Shown here in pieces: positions 8,852 through 18,194 of a stretch of DNA of 44,652 nt. Made by a program: the position numbers and the translations under genes. The notes beneath the pieces are model-generated. The model was given only the letters and a program-made list of their open reading frames with translations, made no database searches and was not told the origin of the DNA. Every line of letters begins with the position of its first letter. The first letter of the stretch is position 1. Origin of the DNA: CAYRVF01 sp964427535 (GTDB taxonomy: Bacteria; Chloroflexota; Ktedonobacteria; Ktedonobacterales; JADMIN01). The DNA lies in the NCBI GenBank assembly GCA_964427535.1, contig CAYRVF010000023.1:1-44652 (forward strand). The letters are read 5' to 3'.

Positions 8852-8940
8852 CCTCACTTGCGAAAGTGTCCTTTCGCTGAGCACTTGCGGTATCCTTGAC
8901 CACAGCGGCTGGATTCAGCGCGTGTCGTCTTCGCGGCCGG

Positions 8941-10356
8941 TCAGGGATGGTTGGTGGCTGGCGTTCCATTTCCTCCGCCGGGATGGCGATCACCTTCCGG
9001 CGAGGGGAGGTGCCTGTGTACTGGCAGTGTGGGCTTGTCGCGCAGCCAGAGCGAGGCGTGGGCGGGCTGCATCGTCTCGTCTATCGCCGCTAACAGGTTT
9101 TCACGCAAGGTGGCCAAGTCGAGTTCCTGGCGCAACGTGCCGCTGAAGCCGGCGAGCGTCCTGGCCGCGTCGTATTTGCGACGATAGAACCGGCGATCCA
9201 CTATCGCCTGTAGTTGGGCGCGTAACGGACGGAAGAGCGCCGCGATCAGCAGTGTCGTCGCGACAACGATCACCGGCTGATCAGACCCAGTGTTGTGAGT
9301 GAAGGCGCCAACAAGTGACTGGGTGCCGATGACGCCCGCTAAGTAGATCGCCGCCAGAATGGCCGTCAACGAGCCGTAGACGAGTGTACGGTTGAGAATG
9401 GTGTCGATCTCGTACAGCCGGTAGCGTTGGATGGCGATGAAGAATGTCACGGGCAACAACAGGAGCGCGAGCTGGTAGGCCAGAAAGGCGACTGGCGGGT
9501 AGAGTGTCTGGCCAAGCGGCGTGAACCCAGTCGGGAGCCAGAACGCCTGGTTGGCGACCAGCGTGCCCACGATGCCGGTGACGACCCACTTGGTCTGCAT
9601 CTGTTGCATCGGCGTGGAGGCGCGCCGGTAGCGGTAGAGGATGCATACAATGGTGGCGCTGATGAAGATCGGGTAGCCGAGGAACAGTGCCCCAGCGAAC
9701 AGCGTGGGCTCCGCACCGATAGCCACAGCCCATGCCAGCGTGACGATATAGAGCGCCAAGGACCAGCGGGGCACGAACTGCCCATTGGGAAAGAGCAGGA
9801 ATACTCCAAAGACGATGGCGACGGCCGACAGGTTCTGCAACACAGCTCCCGCCAGGTTGAGAAGGGTATCGGGAGACGAGGTGGGAGCGTTATTGGCGCT
9901 GGGGAAGCCGACATTAGTAGTGATATACACCACCAGGAATAGTGACACGAGAAGCACCATCCAGTCATCGCCGCGTCTCACGTTCAGAACGACCGCCATA
10001 GCGACCGCGACGAGCACGACCGCGCATGCGAGAGCCAGGGATGCTTTCGCGTAGGCATCCAGCGAGATCCCAGCGCGTGCGAGTGCTGACACGACCGCAG
10101 GTGAGAGCACGGCGTTGTCAGGAGATGGGTGCTCGATTCCGGCGAGGTAGGCGGTGAACGACTGTACGAGGGAAATCAGGTACCACCCGGCAAGCAGCAC
10201 CCAAGCGACACGCACGGTGAGTAGCCACCGGCCAGTTAGGCGTGAGGTCCCAGTTGCCTCTGACACCGAGGATCCTGACACATTCTCGCGTGCCCTCCTG
10301 TCCATCGGGCTGTGCCTCCCTCCGATGTGCGCCACCTCACGCATCGTCACGGACAC
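8941..10356 (-). CDS. Multi-TM sensor-type membrane protein without a kinase domain
   Basis: About 470 residues. After a short polar N-terminus there are roughly nine to ten membrane helices, from WLLTVRVAWVLLAGWYLISL to the segment around TTLLIAALF. Then comes RPLRAQLQAIVDRRFYRRKYDAARTLAGFSGTLRQELDLATL and a last conserved QPAHASLWLR. This is the membrane module and linker that in many Chloroflexota and actinobacterial proteins sits in front of a GAF and histidine-kinase unit. Here the protein ends 25 residues after the linker in a Pro/Gly/His-rich tail, with no H-box or ATPase. It may be a truncated sensor or a stand-alone receptor. The start is uncertain: GTG at 10356 or 10350, or ATG at 10302 with GGAGGGAGG upstream. 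Confidence 0.75.
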   Translation of the reverse strand: MSVTMREVAHIGGRHSPMDRRARENVSGSSVSEATGTSRLTGRWLLTVRVAWVLLAGWYLISLVQSFTAYLAGIEHPSPDNAVLSPAVVSALARAGISLDAYAKASLALACAVVLVAVAMAVVLNVRRGDDWMVLLVSLFLVVYITTNVGFPSANNAPTSSPDTLLNLAGAVLQNLSAVAIVFGVFLLFPNGQFVPRWSLALYIVTLAWAVAIGAEPTLFAGALFLGYPIFISATIVCILYRYRRASTPMQQMQTKWVVTGIVGTLVANQAFWLPTGFTPLGQTLYPPVAFLAYQLALLLLPVTFFIAIQRYRLYEIDTILNRTLVYGSLTAILAAIYLAGVIGTQSLVGAFTHNTGSDQPVIVVATTLLIAALFRPLRAQLQAIVDRRFYRRKYDAARTLAGFSGTLRQELDLATLRENLLAAIDETMQPAHASLWLRDKPTLPVHRHLPSPEGDRHPGGGNGTPATNHP

Positions 10357-10840
10357 TCCTCTGGCTGCCTGCAGGATTTTTCGGCGATGTCGCCGCTGTC
10401 ACACCTCTGCTGGAGCAGCATATCCGAAGGGCGTTACCCTGACGTTACGGTGCGCGTTACGGGCTGTGGCGGCATCTCCCGTCCTCTCAGTGGAACGAGG
10501 CGGCTCATTACACGACACTACAGGACACTACTTACACGCAGCGCTCAGTCCGCTTCGATATGTGTCTGGTAGATGGACTCCACGATCTCGTGCACGGCAT
10601 CGAACATGAGTTTCGCCTTGGTGAGAGCGGTCTGTACACGTTGTCCGTCCGCTCCAGAAGATATCCTGCAGATGCGGCCCTCAGTCTCCTCGCGGGATGG
10701 ATGCTAGCGGCGATACACACGCCTTATCGCCGATTCCCGATCCCAAAGTCGCAATCTCGCGCGTCGTCGGCACTGCCCGTGCACAGGTGCGGAATCCCGA
10801 GGCGCCCTTCCATCTCCCAGGCAACAGGAGTTCTAGAGCC
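10357..10840. other. Divergent intergenic region, membrane protein / histidine kinase
   Basis: This 484-bp gap holds the start regions of two divergent genes. On the minus strand, 10545-10700 keeps an open frame ending in LMFDAVHEIVESIYQTHIEAD that looks protein-like but has no start codon except a late ATG at 10607. It may be a decayed gene end. Nothing else is supported. Confidence 0.35.
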
Positions 10841-12991
10841 ATGTCTACCGTTCCTCCGTCGCCATCTCCGCACGAGCATGAAGCCAGTCAGCATTTTTTG
10901 GAGGCAATGCGCGACGCGTCGCTAGCGGGTGAGTGCTTCGGAATCCCTACCTTGCGTCCGTCGCCGCACGAAGAGACGACGACGGACGAGCCGCTGCATC
11001 TGGGAATATCGGAGTCGGGCGTCGTAGCGACGGCGTTCGAGACGCTCAACGCAGGTGTCGTCGTCTTCGATACCGCCGGACGCGTCATCCGCATGAACGC
11101 AGCGGGCAAGGCACTCGCCGCGCGCTGGGCAGTCGACGGGGCGATGGATATGGATAACGAGCACGCCTCTCAGATGTTCGCGATCTACGACGAGAATGGC
11201 AGCAAGCTACCGCCTGAGCAATGGCCGTCCGTCCGCATCCTCGCCGGTGAGGACGTGACAGGATCTCGCTCGCTGCAGTGCCTGTTTCATACGCTTGACG
11301 GTGGCGAGCTGTGGGTCGACATCGCGGGCACGGCGCTGCGTGCGCCTGACGGGCGAGTCGTCGGTGCGGTCTGCATCTTTAGCGACGTGACCGAGCGGCG
11401 CCAACAGGAGCAGCAACAGAGTATGCGCGCGGGCAAGCTCGCCGCTACGTTCGAAGCCATCGCCGACGCGGTGCTCGTCTTCGACGCCGAAGGGCGCGCG
11501 ACTGACATCAACACAGCGGGCCGCGAGCTCATCAGCCGCTACACCGAGGTGAGCACCTACCAGCTCGACCATGCGACACGCGCCACCCGGCTGGAGATGT
11601 GGAACGAGCACGGCGAACCGCTAAGACTCAACGACCGGCCCATCGACCGGCTGACACGCGGTGAAGCGCTGGTGCGTGGGCAAGCGGTTGAGGTGACCGT
11701 GCGCGCGAAGGATGGCAGCGATCTGCATCTGAGCATCAGCGGCGCCCCGATTCGTGACAGCGATGGCAAGATGACAGGCTCCGTGTGCGTTCTGCGCGAT
11801 GTGACGGACCGCAAGCGACTGGAGCGAGAGCTGAAAGAGCGGGCGTCGCAGCTCGAAACGATCTTCGATACGCTGACGGATGGCATCCTTGTCTTCGACG
11901 CTGAGGGCAACATCCTTCGTACCAATGGCGCAGTTGGAGCCATGCTCTGTATGGCGACGATGCCGGAGTACGAAACGCTGCCCATATGTGAGCGTTTGCA
12001 GATTGTCCAGCCGCGAGACGAGCATGGCGGTCCGCTCGACGACACGCATTGGCCGCCTGGGAGGGTATTGCGTGGCGAGACGCTCGTCGGTGATTCCGCC
12101 GTGGATGAGTGGCTGCGGACCTTCGATGGGCGAGACGTCATGGTCAATGTGACGGGTGCGCCACTCCGCGATGCCGACGGCAAGATAACTGGCGCGGTGG
12201 TACTGATGCGCGATGTCACGAGCCATCGCAAGCTCGTGCAACAGAAGGACGAGTTCTTGCGCGTGGCGTCGCACGAGCTGAAGACGCCGCTCGTCAGCGT
12301 CAAGACGCTGTCGCAATTCTTGCTGCGCGATCTCGAACGTTCCGGCTCGCCGGATGTCGCGCATCTGTCTCAGCTCATGCATCGGTCTCTGGACCGCATG
12401 GAGCGGCTCATTTCGGATTTGCTGGACGTCGGGCGCATCGATGCGGGCAAGCTGAGGCTGCGGCTCGCGGAGTGCGATCTCGGCGTGCTCTGCCGTCAGG
12501 TGACCGACGAGTTCAGCACATATGCACCGGGCCGTCTCCTGCTTGCAGTGCCGGATACGCCCGTTCGCATCCGCGGAGATTCGGACCGGCTAGCGCAGGT
12601 GCTCCTCAATCTCCTCACGAACGCGCTCAAATACGCGCCGGTCGAGACGCCAATCGCCATCACACTTTCGGTGCAGGACGTATCCGCGGTGGTCAGCGTG
12701 ACTGACCGTGGCCCAGGCATCCCAGCGGAGGCGCTGCCCCATCTCTTCGACCGGTTCTTCCAGGCGCCCGGCGTGACGGTGCAGTCGGGGTCGGCGATGG
12801 GACTGGGGCTTGGTCTGTACATCAGCCGCGAAATTCTCACGCAGCATGGCGGGCGCATCTGGGCCGAGAGTGCGCCTGGTGTGGGCAGCACGTTTCACTA
12901 CGCGCTCCCACTGCTCCAGGCTGGCGCAGCGAGCTCGGGCGCCTCGGGACGTGACGAGGAGCCTCCGCAAGGCGCGAGTTTCCCAATGTAG
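10841..12991 (+). CDS. Soluble PAS-PAS-PAS histidine kinase
   Basis: The kinase is 716 residues from the ATG at 10841 (CAGGAG ten bases upstream); the frame is open back to 10697, but those residues look non-coding. Three PAS units follow one another at about 60-175, 195-325 and 330-460, each opening with a FEAIADAVLVFDAEGR-type segment and closing with VVGAVCIFSDVTER-type strands. Then come the HisKA domain with His478 in VASHELKTP, the N box NLLTNALKYAP (about 589), G1 DRGPGIP and G2 GLGLGLYI. No membrane segment is present, so it senses a cytoplasmic signal; the ligand is unknown. The response regulator 84 bp downstream is the likely partner. Confidence 0.93.
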   Translation: MSTVPPSPSPHEHEASQHFLEAMRDASLAGECFGIPTLRPSPHEETTTDEPLHLGISESGVVATAFETLNAGVVVFDTAGRVIRMNAAGKALAARWAVDGAMDMDNEHASQMFAIYDENGSKLPPEQWPSVRILAGEDVTGSRSLQCLFHTLDGGELWVDIAGTALRAPDGRVVGAVCIFSDVTERRQQEQQQSMRAGKLAATFEAIADAVLVFDAEGRATDINTAGRELISRYTEVSTYQLDHATRATRLEMWNEHGEPLRLNDRPIDRLTRGEALVRGQAVEVTVRAKDGSDLHLSISGAPIRDSDGKMTGSVCVLRDVTDRKRLERELKERASQLETIFDTLTDGILVFDAEGNILRTNGAVGAMLCMATMPEYETLPICERLQIVQPRDEHGGPLDDTHWPPGRVLRGETLVGDSAVDEWLRTFDGRDVMVNVTGAPLRDADGKITGAVVLMRDVTSHRKLVQQKDEFLRVASHELKTPLVSVKTLSQFLLRDLERSGSPDVAHLSQLMHRSLDRMERLISDLLDVGRIDAGKLRLRLAECDLGVLCRQVTDEFSTYAPGRLLLAVPDTPVRIRGDSDRLAQVLLNLLTNALKYAPVETPIAITLSVQDVSAVVSVTDRGPGIPAEALPHLFDRFFQAPGVTVQSGSAMGLGLGLYISREILTQHGGRIWAESAPGVGSTFHYALPLLQAGAASSGASGRDEEPPQGASFPM

Positions 12992-13075
12992 TGGCATGTG
13001 TCTGGCGTTGGAGCGAGTGACTGACGTTCATGGCGTGATTCGCAACAAGAGACACAGAGGCATCTGGAGGACGGT

Positions 13076-13516
13076 ATGACACGGGTAGTGGTGGCCGACG
13101 ACGACGCAACCATTCGCGAAACACTCGAGTACGTGCTCGGTCACACGGGCTATGAGGTAGTCGCGGTTGAGAACGGCGAAGATGCCCTCTCGGTGCTGCG
13201 TGCCGAGGCGTATCCGGTTGTGGCGATGCTCGATATCGTCATGCCCAAGCTCGGCGGCATTGGTGTGCTTCAGCACGCGGCGGGCGACAACCAGCTCGCC
13301 CACAAACACGCCTACATCTTGATGACCGCATTTCCCAAGCTGCTGCCGCCAGATGCCGTGACCGAACTGCTCCACGATCTGCAGGTGCCCGTCCTCTACA
13401 AGCCGTGGGAGCTCGACGATCTGCTCACCACCGTCTCCACCGCCGCCGAGAAAGTGCGCCTGCTCCAGACGGCCCCGAGCACCCGCCCCATCGATCAGCG
13501 CACGCCAGCCTTCTAG
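13076..13516 (+). CDS. Single-domain response regulator
   Basis: A CheY-like receiver of 146 residues: acidic pocket Asp8-Asp10 in VVVADDDA, phospho-acceptor Asp53 in VAMLDIVMP, Thr84 in ILMTAFPK and Lys109 in VLYKPWE. After the receiver there is only a short disordered tail, so it has no output domain and must act by protein contact or as a phosphorelay member. The ATG at 13076 has GGAGGACGGT upstream. It directly follows the three-PAS kinase and almost certainly forms a pair with it. Confidence 0.93.
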   Translation: MTRVVVADDDATIRETLEYVLGHTGYEVVAVENGEDALSVLRAEAYPVVAMLDIVMPKLGGIGVLQHAAGDNQLAHKHAYILMTAFPKLLPPDAVTELLHDLQVPVLYKPWELDDLLTTVSTAAEKVRLLQTAPSTRPIDQRTPAF

Positions 13517-13612
13517 AGAGGGCTACCCACTCACCCTGCCCCTCCCTCCCTCGTGGGACGCGAAGTTGCCCACAAGTCACCTGTCCGCCAGTATCTCGAA
13601 GTATCTCGATGC

Positions 13613-13646
13613 GTTGTCGGGGCGAGGCATGCCTGGCCCCGACAAC
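13613..13646. repeat. Strong palindrome between convergent genes
   Basis: GTTGTCGGGGC (13613-13623) and GCCCCGACAAC (13636-13646) are perfectly complementary, and the 12-nt centre contains the palindrome AGGCATGCCT. It lies between the response regulator stop and the stop of the convergent NACHT-HEAT gene, so it could end both transcripts. It may equally be a copy of a second dispersed palindromic repeat; there is no T-run on either side. Confidence 0.65.
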
Positions 13647-13678
13647 ACGGCGGGTAGGCCGCCTGGTGGTAATAGACC

Positions 13679-16600
13679 CTACATGTCCTCGATGCCAGTG
13701 TCGAGCGAGAGCGTCTCGGCGAGCGTGCTGGTGGCGGCGAGGCGGACGGCCCGCGAGTCGGGGTCTGAGCGCAGCGCGAGCAGTCGGCGGATGGCGGCAT
13801 CGGGGATGTTGCGCTGGAGACGACCAAGCGCGACCGCCGCGTGCAGTCGCACCTCCCAGTACGGCCACGTCAGCAGCTCCACCAGCGTGGGCGACAGCTG
13901 ATCGGGGATCCGCTCCATGAGCCCAAGTGTCTCGGCGATGAAGCACTGTGTCACCGAACCCAGCACACCGCCCGATCCCTCGTGCCGCAGCAAGGCGAGA
14001 GCTTCTTGCGCGACCGGCACTAGCGCCTCGGGTCGCACGGCGCGCACGACACGCAGCGCGATCTGGCGCACGCGGTCGTCGCTGTCGCCCAGCAGCATGA
14101 CCAGCCGCTCGATTGGCGCCCGCTCGGGTTGCACGCCGAGGGCTTCGAGCGCCGCGATCCGCACGCGCTCGCTGCCGTCACCCAGCGCCGCGGTCAGCGC
14201 GATTACCGGCGCCTGACTGCCCAGCGCGCCGAGGGCTCGCACCGCCGCGACACGCACATCGGCGTCCGGGTCGGCAAGGGCGTTCACCAGGCGCGCGAGT
14301 GGCGCCTGTGAACCGAACGAGGCCAGCGCCAGCACCGACGCGGCTCGCACCGAGGGAGCCGCGTCGTCGAGCAGCGCGACCAGCCGGGGCACATGCGTCT
14401 CGTCGCCGAGCATGCCCACCGCTTCCGCCGCGGCCGCGCGCATCTGCCACGTGTCGACCGAGAGAGCGCCAAGCAGCTCGCGCACGACGTCGGCATCGGC
14501 GATGACCGCCAGCGCCCGTGCGGCGGCGGCTGTGGCGAGGCCAAGCGGGTCAGGCAGGTATGCGCGCAGGGCTTTGACGAGCGCGCCGCGCGCCTCTGGC
14601 GCCTCCAGCATCTCGAGCGCCTGGGCCGCCGCCTGGCGCACACGCCAGTCCCGGTCGCGGAGCGCATCGAGCAGCCAGCTCGCGACGGCGCGGTCTTCGG
14701 CCACACCGAAGGCGCCCACCGTCTCGACGGCGGCAACGCGCACGTCAGCATCGCTGTCGCGCAGCAGGGCGATCAACGTGTCTTCGGTGACAGGCTGGCC
14801 GAGAGTGCGCAGCGTCGCCGCCGCCGCCACACGCACCTGCCAGTCGGCGTCACGTAGGGCATCGAGTAGCAGCGCGTGTGGCGCCTGGTCGCCAAAGGAG
14901 GCAAGCGCTGAAATCGCCGCCGCGCGCACCCGGCCGGACGTCGCCCCAGCGTCCACGTCGAGCAGCGCCAGCAGCGGATCGATGGGCACGCTGGAGCCGA
15001 GCATGGCGAACGCCTCGACGCCCGCGATCCGCACCTGGGGGTCGCGGTCCTGGAGAATGGCGGCGAGCAACCAGTCGGGCACGTCGCCCCCGCGCGCGCC
15101 GAGCGAGTGCGCCGCCGCGAGCCGTACATCGCTAGAGTAATCGCGCAACGCGGTGACGAACATCTCCAGCGGCACGTCCGTACCAAGCGACCCAAGGGCC
15201 GCAGCAGCAACCGCGCGCACCGCAGGCGAAGGATCGGCGAGCGCCACTTCAAATGGTCCCAGCGGCGCCTTCGCCCCCAGGCTCTGCAATGCCTGCACCA
15301 CCGCCAGGCGCACATGCCACTCGACACGGTTCGTGAGCAGCGCGGTAATCTGCTGGGTCGGCACCACGCCCGCGCATGCGCCGGCGATGCGGCCGGCCGC
15401 GGCACGCATGTCGGGCCAGTTCTCACGGTCGCGTAGGGCGCGAAGCATGCGGTCGGCTGGCACATAGTGCGACAGGCAGCCCAGTGCCCGCGCGACCGCG
15501 AGGCGGACCTCGTCGTCGTCATCGCGTAGCGCCTCGACGAGCGATTCAACCGGAATGTTCTCGTCGAGTTCGGCAAGCTGCCCGAGCGAGTGGGCCGCGG
15601 CCGCGCGCACCGCCGGCTCGCTATCGTTCAGCGCGACGAGGAGCGCTTCAGCCATCGAGGTGCCGTACGCGACACCGCCTGGCCTGCTAACTGGCTCCTC
15701 GATCCGCGCCTCGATCGGGGAAGTCGGCGCTTCACGGCGCGGGCTGAATGCTCCGAAGACACGGTGCGCGGCGGCACGTATTCCGCCCTCGCGACTGATC
15801 GGGCGCGAAACTGACGAACCGGCACGGTCGCGAGTGGCATGCCGCTCGCCTGGTAATGCTGGCGGCTCCGGCGGCAGTGGTACCTCCTCGCCCATCAGCT
15901 GCAACGCATTCGCGGCAGCGTCCCGGACGGACGCCGCCTCATCGCGTAGCGCCGAGATCAGCGGAATCACGTTGAGGGCGGTGTTCGTGCCCTCGATCTG
16001 GGCCAGCGCGGTGATGGCCGCCACGCGTACGTCGGGGCCGTCGTCGCTCAGCGCACGCATGAGGAGTGGGACTCCGGCCTGCGTGCCCAGACGTCCCAGC
16101 CCCAGCACCACTGCGCGGCGCACACGCCACTCAGGGTCGTCCAGATGCGCAGTCAACGCGCTGAACGGCGCGCGTCGGCCCAGCGTCGCCAGTGCGGCGA
16201 TCGCGCCCGCACGGGCATGCCATTCGGGACTGGAAAACTCCGTTTGTAGCTCCGCGATGGCGGCGCCAGTGGCACGAACTGGCAGCGCCGCGACATACGG
16301 ACCGAGATCCAGCAGATGGCGCCGCTGGCGCGGGCGCTCGGCATGTGTTGCGCCGATGATGTCTCGTGCCCACATCCGCGCTGCCTCGGTAGCGAGCGCG
16401 TCGTCGGCGTCCCAGCGTGCGCCCGCCGGGATCTCGGCAAGGGCACGAAGAGCAAGCGACAGGCAGACGTTGCCGGGGTCACCGTCCGTCGAGCGGATCG
16501 CCGCGAGCAGCGCGCCAAGCCACGTGTGCGCCACCGTCGCGCCTGCTGCCCCACGCTCACGGATGAGCTCCGCGGGAAGCAGCGAGAGCACTCCGGCCCA

Positions 16601-17872
16601 TGCGCGACCGAGTCTGCGCGACCAGGTATTCTGCCAGTCGGCGTCACGGACGCCGGTGTTGTCTCGGAGGAGCCGCTGCGAGAGCGCGGTGGCGGCGAGC
16701 GCGTCGGCGAACTCGGATGCTGAGAATATCGCGCAGGTGGGGGAGACGCGTCGGAGCAGTCCGCTCACGCTCACATCTCGCAGCGCTGGCTCGCGCAGCA
16801 TGTCTTCGGACACTCGGCGTCTGGCTCGCTGCTCGCGCATGGTGAGCGCAAGCTCAGCCAGCGCGGTGGTTAACTGCTGACGCTGCACCGGATCAGGCCG
16901 GGCGCCGCGAACGGCAAACGCGATCGCCTCGTGCAGCAGCGTCGCCCCACTGACGGGCAGCGTGCCGGTCTGGGTATAGACAGTAGCCGCCAGCGCGCAC
17001 CACAGGGGAATCTGCCCCCACTCGCGCCGATCGTGTCGTTCGAGCAGGGCGACCAGCTCGTCGGGCGTCCGTTGCGTCACACCGATGGCGCCTGCGAGCA
17101 GTCGTTGCGCCGCCGGAACCATGCGATTGGCCGCCTCGACTCGCTCGGCGTGCCGCCACGGCAGCAGCTCCCATAGTACGAACGACGGTGGCAGTGCGCC
17201 ATCGGAGAAGTGCGAGTAGCGCGATGTGACGATCCAGGCGCTGCCAGAGGTTGCGCTGAGCGTGGCGATCTCGCCGAGCACCTTGGCACGGCTGGCGACG
17301 GGCACGTCGTCAAGTCCATCCAGGCCGATGACCGCGTCGCCCGAGATGATCGCGTCCCACAGCAATGTGACTTCGGGCGCGCTCGCGTGAACGTCGGGGA
17401 TCGAGTGGCCGAGATAGTCGCGCAGAGACAGACCCGAGCCGGCCCAATCGGGAAGGAATATCAGAATCGGGAGCGGTGCCTCAGTGTCATCCGCGGCGCG
17501 GCGCGCGACCTCGGCGAGCAGGCTGGCAAGCTCTGTCGTCTTGCCCATGCCCGAGTTGCCCAGCAGGGCCAGACGGCGAGTTGCCGAGTAGCGTAGGGCC
17601 TCGCTTCCCCCATGCGCCCAGCCGCCGCCAGAGGTAGCCGCCGCTGGCATGTTCCAGCTCTCAGCCGGAAGACCGCGCGGGTCCATGTCCTCATGATAGG
17701 ACGGCGCGTCGCCCGCCGAGAGCGGGGTGAACCGTCGGCGCAGCCGCCGCGGAACCGGCTCGAAGGCGAAGCGCTCTTCCTGCGGGCCGATAGGGAGCGT
17801 GCACAGCCTGGTCCCTGCCAGCAGAGCATCCAGATAACGCGCACGCGCTGTCGCGCCGTCAAGCGTAAGCAT
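13679..17872 (-). CDS. NACHT-type STAND NTPase with long HEAT-repeat array
   Basis: About 1,397 residues from the ATG at 17872, which has GAAGGAAGGG upstream (a GTG at 17914 would add 14 residues). A short N-terminal segment of about 90 residues matches no effector I know. The NTPase follows: Walker A GNSGMGKTT (105-113), Walker B AVIGLDGLDD with the doubled acid typical of NACHT (180-189), and the sensor IVTSRY (214-219). A helical region runs to about 520. From there to the end are roughly twenty or more HEAT repeats of about 31 residues with the signature D-x-VR-x-AA, interrupted by a Pro/Arg-rich linker near 690-760. STAND proteins are ligand-triggered switches in signalling or phage defence; HEAT arrays form the sensor. 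Which of these it does here is not visible. Confidence 0.87.
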   Translation of the reverse strand: MLTLDGATARARYLDALLAGTRLCTLPIGPQEERFAFEPVPRRLRRRFTPLSAGDAPSYHEDMDPRGLPAESWNMPAAATSGGGWAHGGSEALRYSATRRLALLGNSGMGKTTELASLLAEVARRAADDTEAPLPILIFLPDWAGSGLSLRDYLGHSIPDVHASAPEVTLLWDAIISGDAVIGLDGLDDVPVASRAKVLGEIATLSATSGSAWIVTSRYSHFSDGALPPSFVLWELLPWRHAERVEAANRMVPAAQRLLAGAIGVTQRTPDELVALLERHDRREWGQIPLWCALAATVYTQTGTLPVSGATLLHEAIAFAVRGARPDPVQRQQLTTALAELALTMREQRARRRVSEDMLREPALRDVSVSGLLRRVSPTCAIFSASEFADALAATALSQRLLRDNTGVRDADWQNTWSRRLGRAWAGVLSLLPAELIRERGAAGATVAHTWLGALLAAIRSTDGDPGNVCLSLALRALAEIPAGARWDADDALATEAARMWARDIIGATHAERPRQRRHLLDLGPYVAALPVRATGAAIAELQTEFSSPEWHARAGAIAALATLGRRAPFSALTAHLDDPEWRVRRAVVLGLGRLGTQAGVPLLMRALSDDGPDVRVAAITALAQIEGTNTALNVIPLISALRDEAASVRDAAANALQLMGEEVPLPPEPPALPGERHATRDRAGSSVSRPISREGGIRAAAHRVFGAFSPRREAPTSPIEARIEEPVSRPGGVAYGTSMAEALLVALNDSEPAVRAAAAHSLGQLAELDENIPVESLVEALRDDDDEVRLAVARALGCLSHYVPADRMLRALRDRENWPDMRAAAGRIAGACAGVVPTQQITALLTNRVEWHVRLAVVQALQSLGAKAPLGPFEVALADPSPAVRAVAAAALGSLGTDVPLEMFVTALRDYSSDVRLAAAHSLGARGGDVPDWLLAAILQDRDPQVRIAGVEAFAMLGSSVPIDPLLALLDVDAGATSGRVRAAAISALASFGDQAPHALLLDALRDADWQVRVAAAATLRTLGQPVTEDTLIALLRDSDADVRVAAVETVGAFGVAEDRAVASWLLDALRDRDWRVRQAAAQALEMLEAPEARGALVKALRAYLPDPLGLATAAAARALAVIADADVVRELLGALSVDTWQMRAAAAEAVGMLGDETHVPRLVALLDDAAPSVRAASVLALASFGSQAPLARLVNALADPDADVRVAAVRALGALGSQAPVIALTAALGDGSERVRIAALEALGVQPERAPIERLVMLLGDSDDRVRQIALRVVRAVRPEALVPVAQEALALLRHEGSGGVLGSVTQCFIAETLGLMERIPDQLSPTLVELLTWPYWEVRLHAAVALGRLQRNIPDAAIRRLLALRSDPDSRAVRLAATSTLAETLSLDTGIEDM

Positions 17873-18194
17873 GGTACGCTGTGTCCCTTCCTTCACTTCC
17901 CCTGCTACTGTCACAGCGTGCCGCGCGCTGCTGGTCTGATTCCGCGGCTAGCCTCCGCAATCCAGTTGCCAGCGCGGGCGCAAACACCGTAGTTCTCGTC
18001 GCGTATCAGCAGATATGAGCGTGCGGGCCGGTGGAGCGGTCTATAATGCCATCGATGACGCTCTGGGCGTTGGTCTTTGCGCGTGAACAGCTGGGCGCCT
18101 TACGCGGGGGTATGTCCCTTCCCACTTGAGGCGTAATCGGTGAGACTCAAAGATCGCGAAGACTCAGCACCATTCCAGGAAGGACCTCGCCTCC
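17873..18194. other. Divergent intergenic region, NACHT-HEAT / P450
   Basis: The 322-bp region must hold promoters for both genes. A perfect TATAAT at 18042-18047 on the plus strand is the best -10 candidate for the P450 gene, but no -35 box stands 16-18 bp before it. AGGAAGG at 18178-18184 is the P450 ribosome site. Confidence 0.4.

Noticed and set aside
13527..13560. A further copy of the C-rich repeat after the response regulator.
   Set aside because: It reads CACTCACCCTGCCCCTCCCT but lacks the palindromic foot; similarity may be only C-richness.
15555..16880. A 441-codon plus-strand frame inside the NACHT-HEAT gene.
   Set aside because: Antisense to well-formed HEAT repeats; composition is Ser/Arg/Ala-rich with no motif.
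13679..17000. Repetitive GCGCGCACC-like spacing at DNA level that at first looked like a CRISPR or tandem array.
   Set aside because: The period of about 93 bp reflects the 31-residue HEAT repeats; units are diverged and coding, with no constant repeat/unique spacer pattern.
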